Shown here piece after piece: positions 1 through 10,905 of a stretch of 64,000 nt of DNA. Numbering within the stretch: the stretch's first letter is position 1; each line of letters opens with the position of its first letter. The DNA comes from Actinernus sp. WN-2022 (lineage: Eukaryota > Cnidaria > Anthozoa > Actiniaria > Actinernidae): contig JAOWCC010001501.1 of assembly GCA_030867875.1 (NCBI GenBank), positions 23,371,036 to 23,435,035 on the forward strand, written 5' to 3'. A program made the translations under genes and the position numbers. Under the pieces are notes generated by a model. That model saw nothing but the letters and a program-made list of their open reading frames with translations. It did no database searches and was not told where the DNA came from.

Positions 1-120
1 TGTCTAATTAAACAATATACACTATATACAGACGTTAGTATCGGTAATAATATACAGAATATACACTTTAGATGTATATAGTGTATAATATACATAATGC
101 AGAATATACAAATGATGTAT

Positions 121-150
121 AGACTGTATATATATATATATATATATATA
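121..150. repeat. (TA)n microsatellite
   Basis: An uninterrupted run of TA dinucleotides directly abuts the foldback element that starts at 151. TA-rich DNA is a natural target for elements that duplicate TA on insertion. Confidence 0.9.
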
Positions 151-309
151 TACAGTCAATGCCAAAAAGGTTGTCCAGCAGAACATAATATAATACTATA
201 ATATCCATTGTTTTGGGCTATTGTCTAGGCCAAAACAATAGGCCAAAACAATGGATATTAAAGTATTATATTATGTTCTGCTGGACAATCTTTTTGGCAG
301 CGACTGTAT
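151..309. mobile_element. short palindromic MITE with TA target
   Basis: The arms 151-225 and 238-309 are near-perfect reverse complements (each begins TACAGTC and continues with a GCCAAAAAG block). The element sits inside a TA microsatellite, so it is flanked by TA on both sides, as expected of a Tc1/mariner-type non-autonomous element. It has no coding capacity. Superfamily is inferred from the TA flank only. Confidence 0.75.
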
Positions 310-340
310 ATATACAGTATATTCAGTATATATGTATAGG

Positions 341-503
341 TAATCATACGGTTTTGAGTGCAATTTGGGATTAATTTGCACGAGTGGGTTTTTCAAAGAA
401 TATCAAAATTGCATGAGCCCGAAGGGCGAGTGCAATTTGAGCTCTTTGAAAAAATCACGAGTGAAAATTAATCTCAAATTGCACGAGAAAACGGTATGAT
501 TAC
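341..503. mobile_element. foldback MITE-like element
   Basis: The left end (TAATCATACGGTTTT) is mirrored at the right end as AAAACGGTATGATTA. Motifs such as TGCAATTTG and GCACGAG recur in both arms, so the whole segment can fold on itself. A related GTGCAATTT/TTGCACGAG fragment is at 15570-15640, showing a dispersed family. No ORF is present. Confidence 0.65.
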
Positions 504-849
504 TTATTAATAATATACATGAAAAAAATTATCAGGAAGTGACGTTGGCAAGTCATGTGACAAAGTAATTCATCCAGTCAACAAACCATAATTGTTCACA
601 CTTTCAAATTCATTCAAATTGTTCGAGTGATCTCAGAAGTCGAAAGGAAATGTTTCATTACTTTCCAAAAAAAATTGCATCGTATTTCCTTTTTTCGGCA
701 CTATGTTTCCTTTTTTCTGCACTGTGTTTCCTTGAAATTGCACTGCCCGCAACCAATCAGAATTGAGCATTTTTTTCTTGTATATTATTAATATATAAAC
801 ACTATATACCTATGTCATATATACTGTATATTCTGCAATACCACGCCTC

Positions 850-1397
850 ACTCAGACGAAGGATGTCCAATTTTTGCTGTCCTAAAAGCCTATCCTAAAA
901 GTTTTTCGGTTTTATAAATGTTGAAACTGGGCAAAGTCATTAATAAAAATGCTACAGAGACATGAAAACCACAGGCAGCCCAAGCTCTAAATATCTAGCT
1001 AATACTAATAGCGTTTGTATGGGAATTTCAACGAGCTAGAAATACGAAAGGATTATGAATGAAATGCCTTACCTTGCTTCCATAGTGTATTAGTTGCTGT
1101 CTGTGTAGTAACAGGGTTGATATGAAGCGAGTTTTCATTTCCTCTGTTACCACACAGACAGCAAGTAATACATTATGGAAGCAAGGTAAGGCATTTTATT
1201 CATAATTATTTCGAATTTCTAGATCGTTGAAAAAATATAAACGCTATTAGTATTAGCTAAATATTTAGAGCTTGGGCTGCCTGTGGTTTTCATGATTTTT
1301 CCCAGTGTCAACATTTCTAAACACCAATAAACTTTTAGGATAGGCTTTGCTTGGGCTCAATACCTTCGTGGACGGCAAATAATGGACATCTTTCGTC
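850..1397. mobile_element. 550-bp foldback element
   Basis: Two arms of about 260 bp (854-1120 and 1135-1397) are inverted copies. Shared blocks include GACGAA(G/A)GATGTCC at the outer ends, CTATCCTAAAAGTTT, GGGCTGCCTGTGGTTTTCAT and, near the centre, the CTTGCTTCCATA block. Only a few tens of bases separate the arms. No transposase is encoded. A clear target duplication was not found. Confidence 0.75.
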
Positions 1398-1399
1398 TT

Positions 1400-2640
1400 C
1401 ACATACTTTCTTTGGGCGGTATTATCGGTGATCGGTCTTTATTTATTATGGTCTCCACATTCTGACCTTGTAGCTCTATAAATGAAATTTATATGGACCA
1501 CCCTAAGATCTGGAATCTCATCTAATGAAGTGCATGACGGCCCTTGTTATCCGGCAAGGACGCCGCAGATCGTACTCTCCCCTATTATCGATGTGAAATG
1601 CTTAAGTCTTACAGGCCTCCTTTATGTTGCTACAAACCCGGTATAAAGCTCCATCTCCTCGTACTCGTAAGATACGAACTCTCTAGGACCCACACGAGAG
1701 TATTTTTGGGCCTTTCCTGATACCTCCGAGTTCAATCTTTGAATAACTATTTCTACTTTCTTGAGGATATCAGTAGCAGGGACATTGTTCTTGTTTGTTC
1801 GTTTATCTTTCTTGGTCGCTTTGAAATTCTTCCCAAGTGGCAGCCATATTGACAAGGTAAGTCGTGTAACATTGCTCACCATTCCCCGCGCGTACACGTT
1901 ATTCCTCGCAAAGCTTCTTGGGATACTGTGGCAGCCATAGGCCGTGCAACTTCTTTTTTCATTTTACTTTGAGTTCGCTTTCGAATTTAAAAAAAATTGA
2001 ATGCTACTTTTGTTTTGCATTTACTTTTTTCTTACTTTTATTTCACTTTTACTTTGAATTTGATTTTACTTTTGGATTTGTTTTTACTTTTGGATTTGTT
2101 TTTACTTTTATTTCATTTTCATTTTAGTTTTATTTCATTTTCTTTTAAAAATTGCAATGGCAGTCATCGGCCACCATACTTGTGTCTCTACTGATGGCGA
2201 CTAATGGGTGGAACAACTATCGAACATGCCCTAGGTGTAAGTTGGAGGCGATTGGAGAATTTGGAGCGAATTTACGGGATCTTTCCTTCGGTGAATCCGT
2301 TTGACTTGGCGACTCGAGTGCCCAACCTTGTCTTACTTTTAAGAGAGTGGAAAAAGTGAAATCATAAAACCATTCAAATGGCCTTTAGACTCCCAAAATC
2401 GATAGAGATAATAAAGGAAAACGCATTTGGATACAAAGGTGAGTCTTTATTTCATATTTATAGATTTTAAAATTTACAAACAATTTTAAGTCAAGTTATA
2501 ATACATATAGGGAGCTTGGGGTACCTGTGCATAAACAAGTGTGAATAAAAAAATAAATTGAATTGAAATTGAATTGTGTAAAATATTAATCCTGATAAAA
2601 TGCTTGTTTTAACTAATTTTGAATGTCTTGTTCCAATAAT
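1400..2640. other. intergenic, weakly coding-like patch and low-complexity DNA
   Basis: On the minus strand 1622-1897 is open for 91 codons and contains a polar segment (about residues 27-86, rich in K, E, R and Y) that looks more protein-like than most chance frames. It lacks convincing splice sites and a partner exon, so it may be a decayed exon. From 1955 to 2150 the plus strand is T-rich low-complexity sequence with short imperfect repeats of TTTTACTTTTGGATTTG. From about 2430 to 2578 the plus strand looks like a LINE 3' tail ending in AATTGAATTGAAATTGAATT-type repeats. Confidence 0.35.
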
Positions 2641-2641
2641 T

Positions 2642-3964
2642 CTAATCAGTTGCTAACTCAATTATGATTGCTCCTCCACACGCCGTCTCGTATGCTCTCG
2701 TCACCTTGTATCCTATTTTAAAACTCATCTTCTCAAGGAAATCCATCCATTCACTCTTGCTTTTGTTACTTCCACCAAAAGCAAACGCGTGAATATTTAA
2801 AAAGCCAGGCTGCAACCCATTCTCGCCTATCAAATTCTTGTCGTCTCCAGCCTCGGCGCTGAAGCGGTTTATGACTAGAAAACGGCCACCTTTAGGAGAG
2901 AAGAGAGATCGGCAGTTCTGCAATATAGCAGAACAGTGTTGTGGATCAAAACTCACAAACAAATTCTTGGCAATGATTGTATCCACTTTTGGCAGCTCAG
3001 GAAACGGTTCAAAGAAATCATGTGGTACAAGTTGGATGCGATTGTCTGGGATTCCAAATTTGGTAATCGCTTCTCGGGCTTTTTCTATCACCGCGGGTAG
3101 CTCAACTAGAATACCCTGAATGTGCTCACACCCGCGCTGCTTTAGAACAGAAGCCAGGAACGATCCCATACCGCCTCCGACATCCATAAGTCGTGTACAC
3201 GATGACCAAGGAAATACGTCGAAAATACTCCTGGAGGCAAAGGACTTGTGGTGAACTTGCAAGTTGGTATGATGTGTCATCGCATGGTTGTAGTTTTCTA
3301 AATATTCCTCTCTTCTCTCCTTGCTTCCAATCGCATGTTCACTGCATCCAGGGCGCATTTTTGCAGTATCGTATAAAGGGTGGGTTTGTTGCCCATTCAT
3401 GTAGTGAAAAGGGTCCATTCCATGTGCAATTAGATGGGCTGGTTGACCTGTCTTGACAGCTTGTGGGAGCGCCAACATGGCCGCCCAGTTCTCGTCGCTA
3501 CAGTAGTAAGCAACCATAGAGCCCAGGCTCGGCCCTCGGTCTTTTCTCAGTAGCTCCATTGCATGGTTCTTGCTAAAATGTTTGTTCGGTAGCTCCTTGC
3601 CTATTCCCCACTGCGCCAGTACTCGCATGATGGGGTAAAGCTGTTCAGTAGAACTACAACCAGCGTGTTTGGCCACGTCGTCGATACTGATCGTTGTCTC
3701 CTTCGTGTTGCAGAGTATTTCAGGGATATTGAGTCCCACCAGAACACCAAGACACCGATTCTGCCACATACCATGAAACATGGACATGATAACTTGTTCC
3801 TCTGCACTGTGTAACTGGCTGACGTTTTCCATTTTCAATCTGAGTGTGAAAAATTTTTGGTCTTTGAAAGTAGCCTGAATTTCAGCCGTCTCCTCTGGGT
3901 TCGTTCCTCCCGAGAGAGTCGAGTCACAACCAGAAAACCTGGTAGTGATTTTTGATTGGTTCAT
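2642..3964 (-). CDS. O-methyltransferase, acetylserotonin/hydroxyindole OMT-like
   Basis: This is a single-exon 440-residue protein of the SAM-dependent plant/animal O-methyltransferase_2 family, which includes acetylserotonin O-methyltransferase (ASMT). Visible features are an N-terminal dimerisation/winged-helix region (about 50-140), the SAM-binding motif DVGGGMG at 261-267, VELP at 287-290, DFF at 316-318 and a C-terminal HAFAFGG...EW block at 392-406. ASMT enzymes are usually about 345 residues; the first 44 residues here are extra. Met45 (base 3832) follows a good acceptor-like tract ending CAG at about 3841, so the annotated Met1 may be wrong, or a 5' exon may be spliced in. The usual ARxLHDW catalytic motif is replaced by AKNLFVSF (332-339), so activity is uncertain. 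The substrate cannot be assigned from sequence. No neighbour suggests a pathway. Confidence 0.85.
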   Translation of the reverse strand: MNQSKITTRFSGCDSTLSGGTNPEETAEIQATFKDQKFFTLRLKMENVSQLHSAEEQVIMSMFHGMWQNRCLGVLVGLNIPEILCNTKETTISIDDVAKHAGCSSTEQLYPIMRVLAQWGIGKELPNKHFSKNHAMELLRKDRGPSLGSMVAYYCSDENWAAMLALPQAVKTGQPAHLIAHGMDPFHYMNGQQTHPLYDTAKMRPGCSEHAIGSKERREEYLENYNHAMTHHTNLQVHHKSFASRSIFDVFPWSSCTRLMDVGGGMGSFLASVLKQRGCEHIQGILVELPAVIEKAREAITKFGIPDNRIQLVPHDFFEPFPELPKVDTIIAKNLFVSFDPQHCSAILQNCRSLFSPKGGRFLVINRFSAEAGDDKNLIGENGLQPGFLNIHAFAFGGSNKSKSEWMDFLEKMSFKIGYKVTRAYETACGGAIIIELATD

Positions 3965-4672
3965 ATTCTATAATTTCGCATAATTATCATAATTATCAGC
4001 CGAGGAGACGGCAGGATTCACTTTGGACTCGCGATTGTTGATCGTTGAGTTTCAGTGGAGTGATTGTCTTTGGCAAAGACCTTGAATTAGTAAGGAAAAC
4101 ATCTGGAAATGGATTGAAAGTGTCCTGCACAATAACCGGCCGACTAACTCTACTAACTGTAAACATGTACATTTTATCGCGTCGCGTCCTCGGGGTTGTT
4201 GACAATCGATTATTTGTTCACACTCGCAGTGGTAAAGAATGTCGCTACTCTATTCAAGGAACTGTTCTTTCCCGTAAATGAGTCTTCGTATTTCTTCGAA
4301 AATTCTCCATTACCCTTTCATGTTTTTCTACTTTTCTGTTGTATCATTTACATAGGTAATATCTCGTAGCTGTGTCGATTCGAACGGCAGATCGCGAGAC
4401 ATGTACAAAGATCAACGGAAAGACAAAGATCAACTGAACTTTGCCTCCAAATATAATATAACGATGTGTTGCTTCGGAAAGGCTTTCACAACATAAGAGG
4501 CACTTGAGAAGCAAATGGATGGAGATATATAATATAGGTAAGACTTTTATTTTGGTCGGCATAATCTCAAATAAATATTTCTCACGAACTTTTACTACCG
4601 CCGTGACAGTTTTATTTGCATGCATAAGTTAAATTGTTAATCCGCCTTGGCGTCACTGGACTATGGCGCGTA
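3965..4672. other. intergenic, upstream of the methyltransferase
   Basis: No gene is recognised. The short GAGGAGACGG(C) motif near 4003 repeats one inside the adjacent coding region. Chance open frames on both strands show no domain or splice pattern. Confidence 0.5.
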
Positions 4673-5165
4673 TTTTGTGTCAAAATTCAATCACTCGATT
4701 CAAACATTCAAACATTCAATTCGAACATTCAAACATGCAATTCGAACGTTCAAACATGCAATTCGAACGTTCAAACATGCAATTCGAACATTCAAACATG
4801 CAATTCAAACATTCAAACATTCAATTCGAACGTTCAAACATGCAATTCGAACATTCAAACATGCAATTCGAACGTTCAAACATGCAATTCGATGGCGCGT
4901 ACTTTGTGTCAAATTTCAAACATTCAATTCGAACGTCTAAACATTCAATTCGAACATTCAAACATGCAATTCGAACGTTCAAAGATTCAATTCGAACAGC
5001 TAAACATTCAAACATTCAATTTGAACATTCAATCATTCAATTCGAACATTCAAACATTCAATACGATGGCGCGTACTTTGTGTCAAAATTCAAATATTCA
5101 ATCCTTAGGTTCAAACATTCAATCCTTCAATCTCGACATTCGATCTCGACATTCGACCTTCATTC
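4673..5165. repeat. 21-bp minisatellite with a longer interspersed unit
   Basis: The block is built from variants of TTCAAACATGCAATTCGAAC, about 21 bp per unit, repeated roughly twenty times with G/A and T/A variation. A spacer beginning GATGGCGCGTACTTTGTGTC (or a close variant) recurs near 4662, 4892 and 5065, giving a higher-order structure. Because 21 is divisible by three, three plus-strand frames stay open for 97-219 codons. These are repeat artefacts rather than genes. Related degenerate TTCAAAC/TTGAATG units recur at about 32760-32930. Confidence 0.85.
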
Positions 5166-5473
5166 GAACACGCGACGCCCAGCTTCAATTCCCCGGATGT
5201 ACAAGAGTCGCGGAAATCAACAACACCGAACTTTTCTTACATACATTCCAACTTTATTTAAAAACACGGAGAATTCTAACAGATACAATCTGATTTCCAT
5301 AGAAGCCGTGTGGTAAAAAATATTCTAATTACAAAATTGCGATATATCTAGGCTAAGCTAATATATTATAATTATGTTTTATTTACAATTTTTCTGGGTC
5401 ATAAATGATTTAAATAATTATAAAAGATATCCTATCAAATGATAACTACTAGATAAATAAATAAATAATTACA

Positions 5474-8323
5474 TTAGTCACTAAGGAGAGTGGTGGTCGC
5501 AACTTGTTTCTTAAAAGAAACAAGAGACTTTGTTTCGCGTAGTTTGGCTGGAAGCCCATTCCATATTTTTGCACCATTGTATGATAAACTTTTTTTCAGG
5601 AATTCAGTTCTTGGTTGAGGGAGGCAAAGTTTTGTGTCAGATCCTCTTAAATTATAATGAGTCGAGTTTCCAACTGTTGTAAATAACTCGGTAAGGCCTG
5701 TTGGCGCGAAATTATTTCGGATTTTGTGCATAGTGACCGCTTTGCGTTTAGCCCTTCGTTCATCTAGTTTATCCCATCCTAGGGTATCTAAAAGTAACCT
5801 GGAGGTCGTATTATAGTCTGCTCTAAGAATTAGTCTAGCGGCTCTGTTTTGAAAAATTTGTAGTTTATCTGAGAGGAATTTTCCAAAATTGTCCCAAACT
5901 TCGCAACAATAATCCATGTGCGTCTGAATAAGGGAATCGTAAATTGTCATAAGTATATCTTGGGATACGAATGGTCTTATCCTTTTTAGAGCCCCTAGAC
6001 CAGAAACTATCTTTTTTGTTATGTAATTAATGTGTTCTTCCCATCTTAGATTTTCGTCTACCACGACTCCAACTGTTTTACTTTCGGTTACTCTTTTTAT
6101 TGGTCTATTTCCAATTTTTAATGTAGGCATCTTATCTAGATCAGATAAGCGTTGTCTCGAGCCGATTATCATGAATTCAGTTTTGGCGACATTCAAGTGT
6201 AATTTATTGGCTTTAAGCCAATGGTTAATATTTTGAAGTTCACGATTTGCTCTTGATTCGACATCACTTATATTCGAGCCACATATTGTTACATTTGTAT
6301 CGTCGGCAAACAGACATGGTGTCGATGTTTCTAGACAATTTGGTAAGTCATTTATATAAATGAGAAACAACAGGGGGCTAAGGATTGTACCTTGAGGCAC
6401 TCCAAATGTGACTAATCTCTCATTTGACTTAATATTTTGAACCGAACATGACTGCATTCTGTCTGATAAATAAGATTGTAATAAACTAATTGACCTATAT
6501 TTGATTCCATAAAGTTTTAGTTTGTCTAGTAACGATCCGTGATCAACAGTATCGAATGCTTTTTTAAGGTCGAGGAAGATAACAATATTAAAAAGACCTC
6601 GATCCATGTTTACTAACCACGAATTAGTGGAATTTAATAAGGCTGTCATTGTTGAATGCAGTCGTCTGAAACCAAATTGCTTGTTTGTTAATAAATTTTG
6701 CATAGTAAGATAATTGTATAATTGATCGTATAATATTCTTTCAAATACTTTACTCATTACAGGGAGAATTGATATGGGTCTATAGTTGTCCATGTCATTT
6801 CGTGGGCCATTTTTATGCAATGGGCTGACTCGGGCCCTTTTCCAGTCAGTGGGAAATAAACCTGATTCGATAACTACATTAAAGAGGAACGTCAGGGATT
6901 CAGAAATGATTGGTCCAGCAGCTTTGATAATTTTAGCAGATATTCCATCAAGACCCGTTGCCTTCTTAGAGGATAGTTTATTAATAAGCTTGAGTACTCT
7001 TGATTCACTTGTAAGACTAAACTCAAACGTACAAGGAGCTTGTTTAATGTAATATTTAAAGTCAGATGAATTAGTTTCAATAGTTTCTGCGAGTTTAGGA
7101 CCAATTTCAACAAAGTGATTATTAAAGTGGTCGGCAATTTCGGCAGGAGATGTAATTGTTTCATTGTTGTACTTAATTTCGTTTACAACCCGATGTTGAA
7201 CATGCCGTCCCATTAGGTTATTCACTGTTTTCCACGTGCCCTTGGGATCGCCTTTATTCTTTTCTATTTGTTCGCTAAAATAATCTCGCTTAGCATTTCT
7301 TAGTGTATTGTTCACTTTGTTTCTTAAGGCGGTATACGCATACCAGAAGTCTTTGTTTTTAGTGATAACATACTTTCGCTTCATTTTGTCTCTTTCACGT
7401 ATGGTCTCTTTAATTTCTTTTGTTACCCAAGGTAAGTTATTTGTTCTGACTCGTTTTGTTTTCATGGGAGCATGTTTATCTACGACACTTATAAACATAG
7501 TTTTCCATGCGGTCCACATTTGATCAGAATTTTCAAGCAACAAAAGATCTGACCATTGTTGATATTGTAGATCTCTGCGAAAATTATGTAAGTTAAAGTT
7601 TTTAAGACTCCTGGTATTAATTATTTTCATTGTTTTTTTACCTATGTTATTTATTTTTCGAATTCCAAAAATTAGACTATGATCGCTTATCCCGATATGG
7701 ACAACGCCAGAGGCAACTATTTTCTCCGGATCGCTGGTGATCAAAACATCTAACAACGAGGAACAATTTTCCGTTATACGTGTAGGCTGTTTAATAAGTT
7801 GACTAAATTGGTGTAAATCACAGAATGACTTCAGGCGATTAGTATTTGAATCTGTGGCGCTGAGCCAATTGCAGTTTAGATCGCCCAACACGTATGACTC
7901 TTTGTCTTCATTATCGATGTTTGTTATGATCTGTTCAAGTCTAGAAAAATATTCTGATGACGAATTTGGTGGTCTATATATGGTGGACAAAATAAATGAT
8001 TTACTATTAGGCTTTTGAATTTCTACACAAAGAGCCTCGATATCTTCGGGTACTAAATCGTTTCTCCTTATATAGTTGACTGTATTTCTTAAATAAAAAC
8101 AAACGCCACCACCAGATCTGGTACGATCGTAGCGAATTAGCTCGTACCCGGTTATGTGCATTTCAGAGTTGGACACAGACCAGTCAAGCCTAGTTTCATT
8201 TAGGGCTAGAACATCTAAAGGCTGATTCAATAATAAAATTCTCAATTCATCGATATGTTTAGGGACGCTAGCGATATTTAGTAGAGCCATTTTAAAGCCT
8301 CTCGTTTCAGAAATAATTGACAA
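5474..8323 (-). mobile_element. CR1/L2-like LINE, intact ORF2 (endonuclease-reverse transcriptase)
   Basis: The 949-residue frame is uninterrupted. An apurinic-type endonuclease spans about residues 10-225, with LNIAS, LNETRLDW, IYRPP, GDLN and ISDHSLIFG matching the expected metal-binding and catalytic blocks. The reverse transcriptase spans about 480-760, with NYRPISILP, the DLKKAFDTVDH block, GVPQGTILSPLLF and the catalytic FADD near residue 671. A C-terminal tail with CCEVWDNFG and WNGLPAKLRE is typical of CR1-like elements. The real frame probably starts a little upstream, because the reading stays open past the first Met. The 5' end breaks at about 8360 without its own ORF1, so the copy looks 5'-truncated. 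The 3' UTR runs toward about 5320. An intact ORF2 suggests recent insertion. Confidence 0.93.
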
Positions 8324-8364
8324 ATCACTGTTCGGACAAATATTCTCTGGGTCGTTTATTACTC

Positions 8365-10890
8365 GGGCTGCCTGTGGCAGCGCCGAGTCTTAAAATGCAA
8401 GTCGTTATTTTATTTATTTTTTATCATTGGTGTCAGACGGCTTCTGCGCATGCGTTAAAGGTCAAATTCGAACCAATCGGATTGCACTGTGCTGGTCACG
8501 CAAACAAAGGTTAGATTTCCTCAGGCGCGCTCAGATAAGAAAATTCAAAGCTCAGACTAGGCGAGACAAGGAGATATCAATTTCAAATAGTCATTGTCAG
8601 AAATCTATTCCATCGTGGGCAATGATGCAATACAACCTAAATTTGGGTCAGGTCCATGTTTTACGACAGAATAACCAGAGTCTTTCTACTGGATTCGGAG
8701 AGCTCGAGACATTATACAAGTCTGCTAATATGGGGAAAACTGAAACAAAACATGAACTTTGACGGCAGAAACCCTCATATTTGAGCCAAGCGGAATATTT
8801 ACTAGGCTCGGTTTCCAGCCGTGGGGGTTTCGGTGAGCCCGCGATCCTCTCCCCACTCACGGCTGGGCGCGCGAGCTGAGGCATTGTCGGTTTTTAGCCA
8901 ATGAAAAACTTGCCACTCAAATCCTGTCGCTAAATGTATTTGCATAATTTATATTGTAAACTTTTCAAAGCCGGACCAGAAGCTTTGAATCGCTGTTCCG
9001 AAAAGCGTTTAAATTTGCTTTGGAAAAGTTTGCTTTCGAATAATTCAAGGATTCACACAAGGAAACAGTAAGAGAGTTAGTTTTGGGTGAAGACACTGTG
9101 TCAGTACGCACCGGGTTTGGAAAGTCACTTGGGAAACCGTCACTTGTACCAAGCTCGAAGGTCACGAAACCCGTAATGTTCAGTCATTTCTTTGACTATG
9201 CAAGACCAGGTAGCCAATCTTACTTCAAAGAAAATTAGTGCTGCCTTCATCGGAGAAGAAAAGACGGACGACTCCATATTAAAAGAGTTATAAGAGAGGA
9301 AATTACGTCTGACTCAGGCCACGTTTACGCGTTTAACTCTGCGATCACAATTCACTTGAACATCGCTGCATCAAACGAGTTTTACAATTCTTTAAGTCCT
9401 ATGTATTTTTTTAAGTCTCCAAAACATACTCTACACAAGTACTGAGCGGTAATACTCGACTCTAGCTCAGAATAGTTCCGCGATAATATCTGAACTTTAT
9501 CCCCGTATTTCTGTCAACGAGGTGTCTTGAGCGGCACTATTATATTACAGACCTAGTTTCTCAATAATTTTAAATGGTGTCTGTTCAAGAGAATTCATTT
9601 CACAGTTGGAGTTTTAGTTTACTGAGTTCCAGTGTGTTTTGAAAGTTTAGAGCCTACGCTACAGTCGTGAAAGGAAAACGGCTTTTCTTGTCAAAACTCG
9701 CAAATTGAATAATATTGGATTTTAATTAGCTGACGTCACGGACACGGTGTGTTGACCGCGCGCCCAGCCGTTAGTGGGGGGAGGCTTTGGAGAAACGACA
9801 CCCCAACGGCTGAAACCGAGCCTAAATATTTACATGATCCGCTAAGATTTTTACAAATCTAATTAGTTAAGCAGATGTACGCAGTGTATGCCAACTGAAA
9901 TGCTGTGCTCGTTTTGTGGTTACGGCTCAGTGGGGCAACTATACGAACAAGAAGCATGAACTGCCAGCAAAGAGAGAGGAATTGATCGGAGACGTTAAAT
10001 TACGTTACTGTGAAGAGGATCAAAATTCAAGTTTTGTAGCTTGAGACTGTCTTCTGCCGTGACTCGTGAGAGAAATTGGAAAAGATCTAGCTGTTTCATT
10101 CAGACACTGGCAAATTTATTGAAAGCTACGGGCTTACTTTATGAGATTATTATTCATTGTGGAATGAAAGGAAACAGGTTAGCTGAAAGTTAAGTTCGAG
10201 GTAGGCTTCGACTTTCATTCCGATTCAGTGCATATGTACACGAAGGTGTCAGTTACGTAAGTACTGTAAGTAAACTCTTTTTGATTTGAATACATTTCCT
10301 CTCAGTTTGTCTGTTAATGTACTTTTCCTTCTAATTATCGCTTTATTTAACATCTGATTTAGAGTATGCGTACCTCAGAATAAATTATTTGAAAGGTCAA
10401 CTGAATTCTTGTGTCGATAGGCGCAAATGTTTTTTGTGAAACAGTCTGTGTATATGAGAAGCGGCTTAATAGAAGAGCTTTCTCATTTATAGGAATTACA
10501 ATTTTTTTTCTTGCTATGAAATTTATGTTTCATTTCACATTTATTCATACAGTTTTAGCCGGACATTTCCCCGAGTTTTTGATCTATTTTCAATCAAATT
10601 CAAAATCTGAATATGTCATTGTATTGCATTTATACACTTGAATGTGCCAGTATTCTGTTGTTCGAATCCTGCGTTATCATAGTCATGCCATAAAAGCGAT
10701 TAATAGACCAGTCTGTTTTTTCGACGTTCTCACTGGCGAATTAAAGCACGACTTGATACTAGTATTTCATCTTCAATCTCATGTGGCCCGAGTGAAAGCC
10801 CAGATGGGCTCTTGTTAATGATGAATTTAGGTCTATGTCAATTTGTTCCGAGTTAGCAATATTACTTATTTGTTTCGGACTTCCACTCTC
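8365..10890. other. intergenic, contains the Mutator-like insertion
   Basis: Apart from the element at 8803-9824, no gene or domain is recognisable here. Minus-strand sequence just beyond the ORF1 remnant (about 10780-10905) reads through a short LINE-like stretch before stops and may be decayed ORF2 sequence of a second LINE. Confidence 0.45.
8803..9824. mobile_element. non-autonomous Mutator-like element with 9-bp TSD
   Basis: The ends are inverted repeats of about 75 bp starting TAGGCTCGGTTTC(C)AGCCGT and including a shared CGGCTGGGCGCGCG block. The element is flanked by a perfect 9-bp direct repeat, AATATTTAC, at 8794-8802 and 9825-9833. Length is 1,022 bp. No transposase ORF is present. 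Nine-base target duplications and long TIRs are typical of Mutator-like elements; superfamily is an inference. Confidence 0.85.
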
Positions 10891-10905
10891 CCTTATGTCG
10901 TTTAA

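Noticed and set aside
4634..5316. Plus-strand open frames of 219, 217 and 97 codons
   Set aside because: They are overlapping readings of a 21-bp minisatellite; no sequence other than the repeat supports a protein.
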